Positions 35,071 through 44,321 of a DNA stretch of 64,000 nt are shown piece by piece (position 1 is the first letter of the stretch; each line of letters begins with the position of its first letter). Where the stretch lies: the NCBI GenBank assembly GCA_964505415.1, contig CAZDHW010000009.1, positions 1 through 64,000 on the forward strand, written 5' to 3'. The notes beneath the pieces are model-generated. The model was given only the letters and a program-made list of their open reading frames with translations, searched no databases and was not told where the DNA came from. Origin of the DNA: DTDR01 sp964505415 (GTDB taxonomy: Bacteria > Hydrothermota > Tepidihabitantia > Tepidihabitantales > DTDR01). Made by a program: the position numbers and the translations under genes.

Positions 35071-37460
35071 TGAACAAAAAAATTCTTATTGTTGATGATG
35101 ATACCCTTTTTTCCCAATCATTAAAAGAAATCCTTGCTTCTCGAGGTTACGAAGTAGCTACCGCTAATACTGCTCAAGAAGCTTTAACAAAAATAAATGA
35201 AGATTATGAAGTTTGGATAGTTGATTTAAAATTACCGGATAAAGATGGCTTAGAATTGGTTGAAGAAATAAAAACTATCAAATTTCCACCACCAATAATT
35301 ATTATTTTAACTGGCTTTTCCTCCTTGCCGGCAGCCAAAAAAGCAATCACTCTTAAAGCCGATGCTTATTTAGAAAAGCCTATTGATCCGGATAGACTTT
35401 TTCTCACCCTTTACCAATTACTGAAAGAAAAGGAAGAAGCATGTAATCGTTTTAATTATTTAAAAAAAATTTTAGAAAAGGCAAGTCTTCCCGCAGCCCT
35501 TATTGTTGACAGCAAAATAATTTTTTACAATTACTCTTTCCCGATAGAAAAGTGGCAACCTTTTGATCTTACTAATAGGAATGATTTAAAAATTGATAAC
35601 CAACTTTATCGGTGCGTAGCCATTCCGGTTGAAGAAAAAGTTTCGTTAATTTTTTTAATCAATCTTTCTGATAAAGAAAGGCTAATCGAAGAATACCAAA
35701 CAATTTTTTCTTATCTTCCCTTTAAGATTTATTTAGTGAAAGATAACTATCAAGTTGTTGGTCAAAACAAATTCTGTTACCAGATTTTTAAAAATTATTC
35801 TTATCCTTGTTCCTTTTTTGGTGAAACCTGTTTACTTCTTCAGGCGAAAACTGCTAAATCAGCTGTAAAAGCCTTAAAAATAATTGAGGGGAAACATTGG
35901 GAAGAAAACTGCCTGCCTTTAAAAAATAACCAATTCCTTCTCTTTTTTATTGACCGAAGCGAAGAAGTTGAAAAAAACCAGAAATTATATCTGGCAACCG
36001 AAGAATGGGAAAAAACTTTTAATGCCATTAATGATATGATCGTAATTATCGACAAAAATTTTAACATTCTGAAAGTTAACAAAGCAACTTATCAATTTTT
36101 TAATAATAAAAAATTAATCGGCAAAAAATGCCATGAAATCTTTCACCAAACAAAAGAACCAATTATTAATTGCCCTTTTGTAAAAACCCTAAGGACAAAA
36201 ACTTCTTTTACTGAAGAAATAGAGATAAATGATCAAACATTTATCATTTCCGTTTCCCCTATTTTTGATGAAAAAGGCGAAGTGGAAAGATGTGTGCATG
36301 TCGCCCGTAACATTACAAATTTAAAGATTATTGAAGAAAATCTCAGAGAAAAAACTAAAGAATTAACTATTCTAAACCAAGAACTTCAAAATTCCCAAAA
36401 GGAATTGATAAAAACCGCAGAAAGATTAGCTAAAACGAATGAAGAATTGATTAAACTATCAAATGCTAAAACCGAATTTGTCCAAATTCTTTCTCACGAA
36501 ATGCGAACACCGCTCACCGCTATTTTAGAAGGTAGTAATCTCCTTTACGAAAATTGCCAAGAAGCCGATGCCAAAAAACTTCTTCAGTTAATCAAGAATA
36601 ATGCTCAAAAATTATTTGAATTAATTAACGATTTATTAGATTTAACTAAAATAGAAAGTGGCCGAATTGAATTATTACCGCAAGCAGTAGATATTAACAA
36701 AATATTTTCGCAATTAATCAATAATCTCCAAGTTATCGCTAAAGAAAAAGGGGTAAAAATTATTAAAGAAATTGATGAAAAAATTCCTTTGGCTTTTGTT
36801 GATGAAAATGCTTTTTATCGAATAATAGTCAACTTATTATCTAACGCTGTCAAATATAGCAAAGAAAATGGCGAAATTCGGATCCGAGCTTTTCCCCATT
36901 TTCAAGAAAAGAAAATTATTATTTCGATTAAGGATAATGGTATCGGCATTCCTAAAAGCGAACAATACAAAGTATTTCAGAAATTTGCTCAAATAGTTCA
37001 TCCTGGTTATCAGCCAATTAAGGGAACCGGGTTGGGATTAGCACTGTGTAAAGAATTGGTCGAAAAAAGCGGCGGTTCGATTTGGTTTGAGAGTGAAGAA
37101 CATAAAGGGACCACTTTTTATTTCACAATTCCTATTTACGAAGAGGAAGAAGATTTTCAATATTATAAGCAGCAGCTTTTAAAAAAAGCAAAAGAACTGA
37201 ATTTAGATTTGGGTATTTTTTTAATTAAAAAAGATGGGGAGGATTTTAAGAAAGAGGAAAAAGAAATGATCAAAAATTTAGTTAAGGATTTTATGAGTGA
37301 AACGGCTGAAATAAAAAATTTTTATAAAAAAATAGTGGTAATGGTAATTGGCAAAGAAAAGGAACTAAAAGAGAAATTTAAGAAATTTAATAGATTAATT
37401 AGGCAGGCAATTAAAGGAATCATTATTGAAGAACAGTATGAAAAAGATTTTAATAATTGA
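35070..37460 (+). CDS. Hybrid sensor: receiver-PAS-histidine kinase
   Basis: This 796-residue cytoplasmic protein has an N-terminal receiver (about 1-120, Asp in IVDLKLPDKDG about 51), a poorly conserved region (about 130-300), a PAS domain (about 320-425) and a coiled coil. The HisKA domain has QILSHEMRTPLTAILE (His about 474), and the HATPase has NLLSNAVKYS, KDNGIGIPK and GTGLGLALCKELVEKSGG. About 90 charged residues follow. With no membrane segment it senses an internal signal. It shares one base with the upstream stop and overlaps the next receiver by 23 bases. Confidence 0.92.
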   Translation: MNKKILIVDDDTLFSQSLKEILASRGYEVATANTAQEALTKINEDYEVWIVDLKLPDKDGLELVEEIKTIKFPPPIIIILTGFSSLPAAKKAITLKADAYLEKPIDPDRLFLTLYQLLKEKEEACNRFNYLKKILEKASLPAALIVDSKIIFYNYSFPIEKWQPFDLTNRNDLKIDNQLYRCVAIPVEEKVSLIFLINLSDKERLIEEYQTIFSYLPFKIYLVKDNYQVVGQNKFCYQIFKNYSYPCSFFGETCLLLQAKTAKSAVKALKIIEGKHWEENCLPLKNNQFLLFFIDRSEEVEKNQKLYLATEEWEKTFNAINDMIVIIDKNFNILKVNKATYQFFNNKKLIGKKCHEIFHQTKEPIINCPFVKTLRTKTSFTEEIEINDQTFIISVSPIFDEKGEVERCVHVARNITNLKIIEENLREKTKELTILNQELQNSQKELIKTAERLAKTNEELIKLSNAKTEFVQILSHEMRTPLTAILEGSNLLYENCQEADAKKLLQLIKNNAQKLFELINDLLDLTKIESGRIELLPQAVDINKIFSQLINNLQVIAKEKGVKIIKEIDEKIPLAFVDENAFYRIIVNLLSNAVKYSKENGEIRIRAFPHFQEKKIIISIKDNGIGIPKSEQYKVFQKFAQIVHPGYQPIKGTGLGLALCKELVEKSGGSIWFESEEHKGTTFYFTIPIYEEEEDFQYYKQQLLKKAKELNLDLGIFLIKKDGEDFKKEEKEMIKNLVKDFMSETAEIKNFYKKIVVMVIGKEKELKEKFKKFNRLIRQAIKGIIIEEQYEKDFNN

Positions 37461-37818
37461 AGACGAAGAAGCTATTCGTTTTATTTTAGAAAAAAGGTTA
37501 AGCGATGCCGGCTACTTTGTTATTTCGGCAGAAGATGGAATTGAAGGGTTAAATAAACTGAGAAAAGAAAATCCTGATTTAATAGTTTTGGATTTAATGC
37601 TGCCGGGTTTAGACGGTTACCAAATATGTAGTTTAATAAAAAGAGATCGGCGATATGCTCATATCCCGGTACTTATTCTTACCGCCCGCATTCAACAGAA
37701 GGACTACGAAATGGCTATGGCGGTGGGGGCTGATGCTTTTTTAACCAAACCTTTTGAAAGTCAAGTGCTTTTAAGCAAAATTGAAGAACTTTTAAAAAAT
37801 AATAAAAAGGAGGAATAA
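37438..37818 (+). CDS. Single-domain response regulator
   Basis: This is about 126 residues, a complete lone receiver: IIEDEE, phospho-Asp in VLDLMLPGLDGYQ (about 50), LILTARI and the Lys in FLTKPFESQ. It lacks an output domain. I start at ATG 37438, inside the kinase gene, not at 37426, because the fold begins there. It is the likely phosphate acceptor for the hybrid kinase, upstream of the PilB/GspE-like ATPase. Confidence 0.9.
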   Translation: MKKILIIEDEEAIRFILEKRLSDAGYFVISAEDGIEGLNKLRKENPDLIVLDLMLPGLDGYQICSLIKRDRRYAHIPVLILTARIQQKDYEMAMAVGADAFLTKPFESQVLLSKIEELLKNNKKEE

Positions 37819-37821
37819 ACT

Positions 37822-39501
37822 ATGCGGGACAAAAAAATTATTTACCAAGTATTGCAGGAATTTGGTCTGTCCCAAAAAGATGTAAAAAAATTTGAAGAAG
37901 AAAGTCAACAAAGTAACATTTCTTTAGAAGAGTTATTAATCAATAGAAAGATAATTAACAAAGAGGATTTCTATTTAGCTCTTTCCCGAAGATTGGGTGT
38001 ACCTTATTTAGATATTTCTGGTTACATGGTTGACAAAGATGTTTTGACTTTAATTCCAGAAGAAGCCTGCCGAAGTTTAAATGTTTTTCCTTTATTTAAA
38101 ATTGGTGATACCTTAACCGTAGCCATGGCCAATCCCACTGATGTGGATATCATTGATGAATTAAGATTGAAAACCGGCTTAGAAATTACCCCAGTTTTAG
38201 CAAGCGAAGAAGATATCAAAAATGCTCTCGATAAATATTACAAATCAAGCTCCCAGACTCAAATTGAAGAAATCAGTCAAATAGCCAGTGAGGAAGTAAC
38301 CCCAGTGGAAATCACTGACGAAATTAAAAAGTTAGAAGAAGAAGCTTCCCAAGAACCAGTTGTTAAATTTGTAAATACCGTAATTTCTTATGCAGTAAAA
38401 AACCGAGCTTCTGACATTCACATTGAACCGGAAGAAAATATCTTAAGGGTAAGATTAAGAATCGACGGTGTATTACATACTTTTACCGAAGTTGCTAAAA
38501 ATATGCATCCAGCGATAATTTCTCGCATTAAAATTTTAGCACGTTTAAACATCGCTGACAAATTACGACCCCAGGATGGGCAATTTCAAATGACCATTGA
38601 TAGTAAAAAAGTTGATTTCCGGGTCTCTACTTTTCCTACCTTTTGGGGAGAATGCGCGGTTTTAAGATTATTAGATAAGTCTTCAGTATTAATTGGACTC
38701 GGGGAATTAGGTTTTTCTCCGGAAAATCTTATAAAATTTAATGCTTTGATTAAAAAACCTTACGGAATCATTTTGGTAACCGGACCTACCGGCAGTGGTA
38801 AAACTACTACTTTATATTCTGCATTGGAAGCTATCCGTAGCGAAGAGAGAAATATTATTACTTTGGAAGATCCGGTTGAATATACCTTGCCATTAATCCG
38901 CCAGGTACAAATCAATCCCAAACAAGGTTTAACTTTTGCCACCGGTCTCCGCGCAGTGTTAAGGCAGGACCCCGATGTGATAATGGTCGGTGAAATCCGT
39001 GATTTAGAAACTGCGGAGATTGCTGTTCAAGCAGCGTTAACCGGTCATTTAGTTTTTTCAACCCTTCATACTAATAATGCGGCTACCGCGGTTACCCGAT
39101 TAGTAGATATTGGCGTGGAACCCTATCTTATTGCTTCTTCTTTGATCGGCGTTTTAGCTCAAAGATTGGTGAGAAAAATTTGTCCAGCTTGCAAAGAAGG
39201 TTACAAACCAAAGCCCGAAATTTTGAAATATTTAGGATTAGAAGAAAATATAGAATTATTTAAAGGTAAAGGATGTGAAGAGTGTAATAATACCGGTTAT
39301 AAAGGAAGAACCGGTATTTTCGAACTGCTAATTATTGATGACACTATTAGAGAAATGATTTTAAAAAACAAAAGTGCTAACGAAATTCACCACACAGCAG
39401 TTGCCAAAGGAATGAAAACAATGCGCGACGATGGCTTTGAAAAAGTTAAAAAGGGAATAACAACTATTGAAGAAGTATTAAGAGTTACCGCTGTCTTTTA
39501 G
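37822..39501 (+). CDS. PilB/GspE-type secretion and pilus ATPase
   Basis: This 559-residue protein has an N-terminal MshEN/GSPII_E domain (about 5-150), then the ATPase with Walker A GPTGSGKTTTLYSAL (about 320), Asp box, Walker B (VGEIRDLETAEIA) and His box (TGHLVFSTLHTNNAAT). The zinc tetracysteine C-x2-C...C-x2-C follows (about 454-492). The MshEN domain is a known c-di-GMP or nucleotide sensor in related ATPases. No pilin, PilC or secretin lies nearby. AGGAGG gives a good start. It closes the plus-strand locus. Confidence 0.94.
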   Translation: MRDKKIIYQVLQEFGLSQKDVKKFEEESQQSNISLEELLINRKIINKEDFYLALSRRLGVPYLDISGYMVDKDVLTLIPEEACRSLNVFPLFKIGDTLTVAMANPTDVDIIDELRLKTGLEITPVLASEEDIKNALDKYYKSSSQTQIEEISQIASEEVTPVEITDEIKKLEEEASQEPVVKFVNTVISYAVKNRASDIHIEPEENILRVRLRIDGVLHTFTEVAKNMHPAIISRIKILARLNIADKLRPQDGQFQMTIDSKKVDFRVSTFPTFWGECAVLRLLDKSSVLIGLGELGFSPENLIKFNALIKKPYGIILVTGPTGSGKTTTLYSALEAIRSEERNIITLEDPVEYTLPLIRQVQINPKQGLTFATGLRAVLRQDPDVIMVGEIRDLETAEIAVQAALTGHLVFSTLHTNNAATAVTRLVDIGVEPYLIASSLIGVLAQRLVRKICPACKEGYKPKPEILKYLGLEENIELFKGKGCEECNNTGYKGRTGIFELLIIDDTIREMILKNKSANEIHHTAVAKGMKTMRDDGFEKVKKGITTIEEVLRVTAVF

Positions 39502-39505
39502 AATT

Positions 39506-40606
39506 TTAAGTCTTTTTTCTTTTTTCGGAAATCCTTTTTAAAACCTCAGGCAAAGTAGTATATTCCATCTCTTCCAAAGGTAATCGATGAGGCTCAAAAG
39601 GACCGTGACTACGCATAAAATTAGCAATCCGATTAGCTTCTTTTCGGGCATAATCAAACGCTGGGTCGTCAAAAAGATCTCGCGGACCAATTAACATTCC
39701 TTGAGCAATTTGAAAACCAAGAGCAATAACCCGAGGAGGACCATCAAATCTTGATGGATTGGCTTCTTTTTGACTAACGGGCATCAAAGGTCCGTAATGG
39801 GAACCACGCATCCAGCCGCTTACTAAATGAGGAAACGCAAAAGGCTCCAGAATCTCCCCTACCGCTGGCAACCCGGCTTGTGCCCGAACAATTAAAACCG
39901 GGTCATCTTTACCAACATATCTTCCGGCAATTAATGCCAATTTTTGGGTAGAAGAAACCGCAGCGATTTCCCCATCCTTTTTTTTATAAACAGCTTTAAT
40001 TATGTAATTTTCACAAGAACCAATCAAAACTAACAAATCATACATTTCTTCGGGACAAGAAAGGAAAAAATTTTCATCTTTTTTGATATCGTGGACTTCA
40101 AATTTAAAACCATCATGCATTGCTGGGTCAATTATTAAACCGATAGTATTAAAGGGATCGGCGAATATTTTAAAAAGGGGAAAATTCCAGGCACCCGGTG
40201 CGCATTTATCACCCATAAAGATTACCACAGGTTCGGATTTTCTTTCAACAAACTCCATTTCAGCAACACCCGGCCCCATTCCCTTAACGTTTCCTGAAAA
40301 AGCATCAGCCAATAAATCTTGACCTGCGCCATAAAGTTTTAATTCTTTAGCCAATTCGGTACAAGCAACAAAAGTATCCCAAGCGAGCTTATGAATTTCC
40401 TGATTATCAACACCTTTATTATGGGTCATTATCAATTCCAAATCATCACCGCAATTAGTTACATAAAAATCAATAATTATTCCTTTAGCTTTTGCTTCCA
40501 GTAGTAAATCTTTAGCTTTTTCTAAAATTTGGGGATGCGAAGAAGAATGTCCCACATAACCCCCAATATCAGCTTTTATTACTGATAAAGTAATCTTTTC
40601 GGCCAT
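39506..40606 (-). CDS. Bifunctional fructose-1,6-bisphosphate aldolase/phosphatase
   Basis: This 366-residue enzyme is of the archaeal/thermophile type V family (FBPA/P), which turns triose phosphates straight into fructose-6-phosphate for gluconeogenesis. The N-terminus ITLSVIKADIGGYVGHSS and blocks HNKGVDNQEIHKLAWDTF, MGDKCAPGAWNFPL and GSHYGPLMPV are diagnostic. It is followed, tail to tail and four bases away, by the PilB gene. It has a promoter at 40636-40663 and a strong AAGGAGG site. Confidence 0.95.
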   Translation of the reverse strand: MAEKITLSVIKADIGGYVGHSSSHPQILEKAKDLLLEAKAKGIIIDFYVTNCGDDLELIMTHNKGVDNQEIHKLAWDTFVACTELAKELKLYGAGQDLLADAFSGNVKGMGPGVAEMEFVERKSEPVVIFMGDKCAPGAWNFPLFKIFADPFNTIGLIIDPAMHDGFKFEVHDIKKDENFFLSCPEEMYDLLVLIGSCENYIIKAVYKKKDGEIAAVSSTQKLALIAGRYVGKDDPVLIVRAQAGLPAVGEILEPFAFPHLVSGWMRGSHYGPLMPVSQKEANPSRFDGPPRVIALGFQIAQGMLIGPRDLFDDPAFDYARKEANRIANFMRSHGPFEPHRLPLEEMEYTTLPEVLKRISEKRKKT

Positions 40607-40635
40607 AATAAATCCTCCTTTTAATTTAATCTTTA

Positions 40636-40663
40636 ATTATAACAAAATTTTAAAAAAGTTCAA
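40636..40663 (-). promoter_or_regulatory. Sigma-70-type promoter of the FBP aldolase/phosphatase gene
   Basis: On minus, TTGAAC (40663-40658), 16 bases and TATAAT (40641-40636). The leader is about 20 to 25 bases with AAGGAGG, so this is an ordinary leadered message. Confidence 0.75.
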
Positions 40664-40691
40664 AGGATAAAAAATATTTTAAAATGATTTT

Positions 40692-41357
40692 TTAATAATC
40701 AACTATTGCTTTTATAAGATAAAAACCTTCGGCAAAAGAAACTCCGATTTCGCTGCCCCGCATTTTGGCTTTTATAATGATTCCTTCTTCGCTTCGGGGA
40801 TGAGGAAATTTTTTTACCTCTTTTTCGTAAAATTTAAAGGCATTAATTTTTAAATCAATTTCTTTCTTAGTTAAAACTTCATAATAATTAGGAATAAATT
40901 TATTCCAATGATACCATTCGGTGGAACCAGGAATTTCAAAGGTAAAAATTCTTTTTATGGAAGAACTGCTTAAAGGTCGACAGGCAACTGCTACGGCTTC
41001 ATAGGTTCTTCGGTGATCTTGATTCACATCATAAGGAAAATGAGTATAGACCTCTGTCGGTTGAAGAGCTTTAATAATTTTTTCAATCTTTTGAATAATG
41101 GTCAACAAGGGATAAGTATCTAATCTTTCGTCAAGAAACCTCAGAAAATAAACGTCCTTTACCCCTAAGAAGCTATTTGCCTTTTTGGCGTTGGTTTCTT
41201 GTTTTTTAAGTAACTTCTTGTCCCTCGCCGAGACGCCGTCAGTAAGAATTAAAAGGTAAAAATCTTTTTTTTGTGAATATTTGGCAATCGTACCACCCAT
41301 ACCTAAAATTTCATCATCTGGGTGAGCAACTACTATCAATATTTTATCTTTTTTCAT
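40692..41357 (-). CDS. PIG-L (LmbE-like) family N-deacetylase
   Basis: This 221-residue zinc deacetylase has VVAHPDDEILGMGGTI at the N-terminus, with the zinc-binding HPDD, and a second His in FPYDVNQDHRRTYEAV (about 112). The family removes N-acetyl groups from GlcNAc conjugates, including nucleotide sugars, GlcNAc-PI and BshB substrates. Here it follows a GNAT and a formyltransferase, so a role in re-acylating a surface amino sugar is the best reading. It overlaps the GNAT gene by 14 bases. Confidence 0.88.
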   Translation of the reverse strand: MKKDKILIVVAHPDDEILGMGGTIAKYSQKKDFYLLILTDGVSARDKKLLKKQETNAKKANSFLGVKDVYFLRFLDERLDTYPLLTIIQKIEKIIKALQPTEVYTHFPYDVNQDHRRTYEAVAVACRPLSSSSIKRIFTFEIPGSTEWYHWNKFIPNYYEVLTKKEIDLKINAFKFYEKEVKKFPHPRSEEGIIIKAKMRGSEIGVSFAEGFYLIKAIVDY

Positions 41358-42309
41358 TCCAAAAATGAAAACTTCTTTTTAAAGCTATAATTTTCATTCC
41401 TAAACTTTCATAAAGTTTCTGGGCGGCTAAATTGTCTTCTTCTGTTTCGGCATAAACTTCTTTAATTTTTCTTTTTTGAAAGTAATTAAACCCAGTTATC
41501 AATAAGTATTTACCAACTCCTTTTCCTTGATGATGCTTATCAACAGCAAGCAAATCAATAATTCCGATTTTTCTTTTATTTATTTTTAATACTTTACAAT
41601 CTAAAAAACCAACGATTTGCTTATTTAGAGTAGCCACAAAAAGTCGATGACTTTTTTCATCTTTAAAAGAATTCAAAAGCCACTTTTCATAAAATTTTTT
41701 AACTGCTTTTCTTTTAAAATTTTTATCCCAATAAAAACGGGAATAAATAAAAGAAACACCGGCTAATCTTTTTAAAATTGGTAAATCTTCTTTTTTCTTT
41801 GATCTTACAAGAATTCCTTTTTTTTCTAAATTTTTTTTAAAATTACTCGCTAATTTTTTATAATAAAAACGATGTTTTTTAATTTCTTGAAAGCCTAATT
41901 TTTTTAAAATCTTGGCTAAAGAAATATCTTGAGCATTAATTCTAATATCAATAAATTGCTTTTCCTTATTTTCTTTTAAAATCTCTTTAACAAATTTTTC
42001 TTTAAAACTTTTTTCCAAACTTTCACTAAATATTAAATACTCAATCCGACCACAATCAAAACCAAAAACCTTTTTATCAAACGGTGGGGAAACAAATTTT
42101 GCTAATGCTAAAATCTTTTCATCCTGAGGTGAAAACAAAATAAAAACTTTGATTCCTTTTTTTCTTTTCTCTATTGTTTTTTTTAAATCTAAAAGAATAT
42201 CCTTATAATGATAATAGGGTTTAAAATACCAATACCTTTTTTTAAAATTACGAAAAAATCTCTTTAAAACTTTTTCGGTAACCATCATATATTTTTTTAT
42301 CCACTTCAA
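41344..42309 (-). CDS. GNAT N-acetyltransferase with N-terminal extension
   Basis: This is up to 321 residues. The C-terminal half (about 165-321) is a complete GNAT domain with LLAVDKHHQGKGVGKYLL for acetyl-CoA and NLAAQKLYESLGM. The N-terminal half is basic and may be a degenerate second GNAT. Possible starts are 42309 (62 bases inside the formyltransferase gene) and ATG 42288. It sits between the formyltransferase and the PIG-L deacetylase, consistent with a shared sugar substrate. Confidence 0.8.
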   Translation of the reverse strand: MKWIKKYMMVTEKVLKRFFRNFKKRYWYFKPYYHYKDILLDLKKTIEKRKKGIKVFILFSPQDEKILALAKFVSPPFDKKVFGFDCGRIEYLIFSESLEKSFKEKFVKEILKENKEKQFIDIRINAQDISLAKILKKLGFQEIKKHRFYYKKLASNFKKNLEKKGILVRSKKKEDLPILKRLAGVSFIYSRFYWDKNFKRKAVKKFYEKWLLNSFKDEKSHRLFVATLNKQIVGFLDCKVLKINKRKIGIIDLLAVDKHHQGKGVGKYLLITGFNYFQKRKIKEVYAETEEDNLAAQKLYESLGMKIIALKRSFHFWNEKR

Positions 42310-43144
42310 TCTTTTCTAAAAATAAAGAACCGTCAAAAAAATCTATTTTTAAACCATCTACTTTTTCCCTTTTTAATGGCAAAGCCTTCCAAACAATGAT
42401 TTTTTTTGAATGGTAATAAAAATAAGCACCTTCATAACTTAAAAGTCCTAATTCATTTTTTCCGTATTTAGACAAAGCTCTTACTTTCCGATAATTATAA
42501 ACTACGCCATCAGTAAATTTTATTTCGTTAAAAACCTTTTTATCTAATTTGGGAAAATAAGTAGCCAATCTTTCATCTTGTTCAATTGGTTTTACTTTGT
42601 CTTTAATAATCAAAGGTAAATACTCTCTTATTAACTCTTTCCCTTTTTCAATCTCTTTTTTGTAAACATCCCAAGCATAATCATCTTCTTCAATAACAAA
42701 TTCTTTTTGGCCAATTATTGGGCCAGCGTCAACTTTTTCAGTATAATAAAACATGGTAACACCACTTCTTTTTATTCCCGACATTATGGAATTGATAATT
42801 GGGCTACTACCTCGACCTTTCGGCAATAAAGTTGGGTGAAAACCAATAACTCCTTTTTTAAAAAGAGAAAGCACTTCTTTGTCAATTATCTGACGCCACC
42901 CGCCAACAAAAAGGCATTCACCTTTTAATTTTTTTAGGAGTTCTTTTTCTTCGTTAATATTTTCAATCTCATAGACTGGCAAAGAAAATTCATACCATTT
43001 TTCTTTAGCCACCCCGTCATACATTTTGGTCTTCGCTTTTTCACTTAAAGTAATAATTGCCACCACTTCACAATCCTTATTTAAAAGGATCTCTTTCAAC
43101 CATTCGTAACCACAGATCGAAGCTGCTAAATAAACAATTCTCAT
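42248..43144 (-). CDS. Formyltransferase-fold protein (Fmt/sugar N-formyltransferase family)
   Basis: This is 298 residues. The N-terminal formyltransferase domain has GFHPTLLPKGRGSSPI (about 100) with the catalytic His, and DAGPII with the catalytic Asp (about 140). The family's usual Asn two residues before the His is Gly, as in a subgroup linked to surface polysaccharides. A C-terminal beta domain (about 205-298) follows, as in Fmt. With the adjacent PIG-L and GNAT I favour a sugar N-formyltransferase over tRNA formylation. It overlaps tsaB by four bases. Confidence 0.78.
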   Translation of the reverse strand: MRIVYLAASICGYEWLKEILLNKDCEVVAIITLSEKAKTKMYDGVAKEKWYEFSLPVYEIENINEEKELLKKLKGECLFVGGWRQIIDKEVLSLFKKGVIGFHPTLLPKGRGSSPIINSIMSGIKRSGVTMFYYTEKVDAGPIIGQKEFVIEEDDYAWDVYKKEIEKGKELIREYLPLIIKDKVKPIEQDERLATYFPKLDKKVFNEIKFTDGVVYNYRKVRALSKYGKNELGLLSYEGAYFYYHSKKIIVWKALPLKREKVDGLKIDFFDGSLFLEKIEVDKKIYDGYRKSFKEIFS

Positions 43145-43797
43145 TTTCTAATATCGGGCTCTTTCAAATAAAAAGGGGAAAGTGAGAAAAGAGAATCTAA
43201 CTTTCCTGCTTCCTTGGCTTTTTTAGCAAGCAACCCAATAACTTTAGCTTTTGGAGAATAAATATTTATTTTTTTAAAATTTTCAAAAATTTGGGGATAA
43301 GCAAGAAGGGCATTACCACAAACAAAATCAATTTCTTTTTCTTTAAAAATTAACGGCAATTTATTAATCTCTACTAATTGATAATTACCAATTTTTTCTT
43401 CATTTTGATAAAGAGCAGTATACACCGATTCTCTTTTAGCATCATTAACGACCAGAATTTTTTTCTCTTTTAAGCCAGAGAAATAAAAAAGGCAAGTAAA
43501 ATAGAGGGCATCCAAAGTATTTATTGCCTTTACGGAAATATTATGGGGATAGGCAAGTCCAAAAGTGGTTGCCAAACCCACTCTTAAAGCAGTAAAATTT
43601 CCCGGACCGATACTTACGCCGATAAGTTCAATGTCTTTAATGGTTATTTTTAAATATTTAAAAGCCCAATCAAAAAAGGTAATTAAATTTTTCTCGTGCT
43701 TTGAATGAATGTCAGCAAAAATAGTTAAAATTTCCTTGTCTTCCTCTAGAAAAGCAATCTCACAATTAGGTGAACTGGTTTCTAAAGCAACAATCAC
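43141..43797 (-). CDS. tsaB: tRNA N6-threonylcarbamoyladenosine factor TsaB
   Basis: This is 218 residues of ASKHA fold: ALETSSPNCEIAF at the N-terminus, HSKHEKNLITFFDWAF (about 32) and IGVSIGPGNFTALRVGLATTFGLA (about 60-83). TsaB partners TsaD and TsaE in making t6A in tRNA. Neither partner is in the window. It overlaps the NYN gene by four bases, so the two are translated together. Confidence 0.92.
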   Translation of the reverse strand: MIVALETSSPNCEIAFLEEDKEILTIFADIHSKHEKNLITFFDWAFKYLKITIKDIELIGVSIGPGNFTALRVGLATTFGLAYPHNISVKAINTLDALYFTCLFYFSGLKEKKILVVNDAKRESVYTALYQNEEKIGNYQLVEINKLPLIFKEKEIDFVCGNALLAYPQIFENFKKINIYSPKAKVIGLLAKKAKEAGKLDSLFSLSPFYLKEPDIRK

Positions 43798-44315
43798 TCT
43801 TCTCTCATGGAAGAGGGATAAATTTCTTTTATAACTCCTTCCATTTCATCCATATTATAATATTCATCACATGCCCGAATCAACTCTACTGAAGTATAAC
43901 CCCGACCCAGACCAATTATTATCACTCTCTTCCCCAGTTTAGAAACATAATCAACTAAAGGGACAAAATCACCGTCACCGGTTACTAAAATAATTTCATC
44001 TAAATAATTTACCATCGATAAAACCTCTAAGGTTATTTCAATATCCATATTAGCTTTAATACTCCCATCAAGTCTTTCTCTCGTTTGTTTAGCAACCACT
44101 CGGTAACCCTGAAAAGAAAGCGCATCAATTAATCTTTGCCGTCGTTCATCATCTCTTTTGTAAGGAACAAAGGCGATAAATTTATAATCTTCTTCTTCTC
44201 TTTTACCTAAAATAATAATATTTCTTTTCAAAACATCGTATCTTACTTCTTTTCCTTGCCTCTCAAAGGTCTCTTGAATATTTTGCACATCCAAAAAGAC
44301 ACCGATTAATCCCAT
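43794..44315 (-). CDS. NYN-domain (LabA/DUF88, PIN-like) protein
   Basis: This 173-residue predicted RNase has the acidic metal-binding residues of the NYN fold: GVFLDVQNIQ (about 5-14), ANMDIEITLEVL (about 88) and ILVTGDGDFVPLVDYV (about 108). Such proteins cut or bind RNA; the substrate is unknown. Its own promoter (44322-44349) ends six bases before the ATG, giving a leaderless message that would carry NYN, tsaB and the sugar-modification genes. Confidence 0.87.
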   Translation of the reverse strand: MGLIGVFLDVQNIQETFERQGKEVRYDVLKRNIIILGKREEEDYKFIAFVPYKRDDERRQRLIDALSFQGYRVVAKQTRERLDGSIKANMDIEITLEVLSMVNYLDEIILVTGDGDFVPLVDYVSKLGKRVIIIGLGRGYTSVELIRACDEYYNMDEMEGVIKEIYPSSMREE

Positions 44316-44321
44316 AAATAA

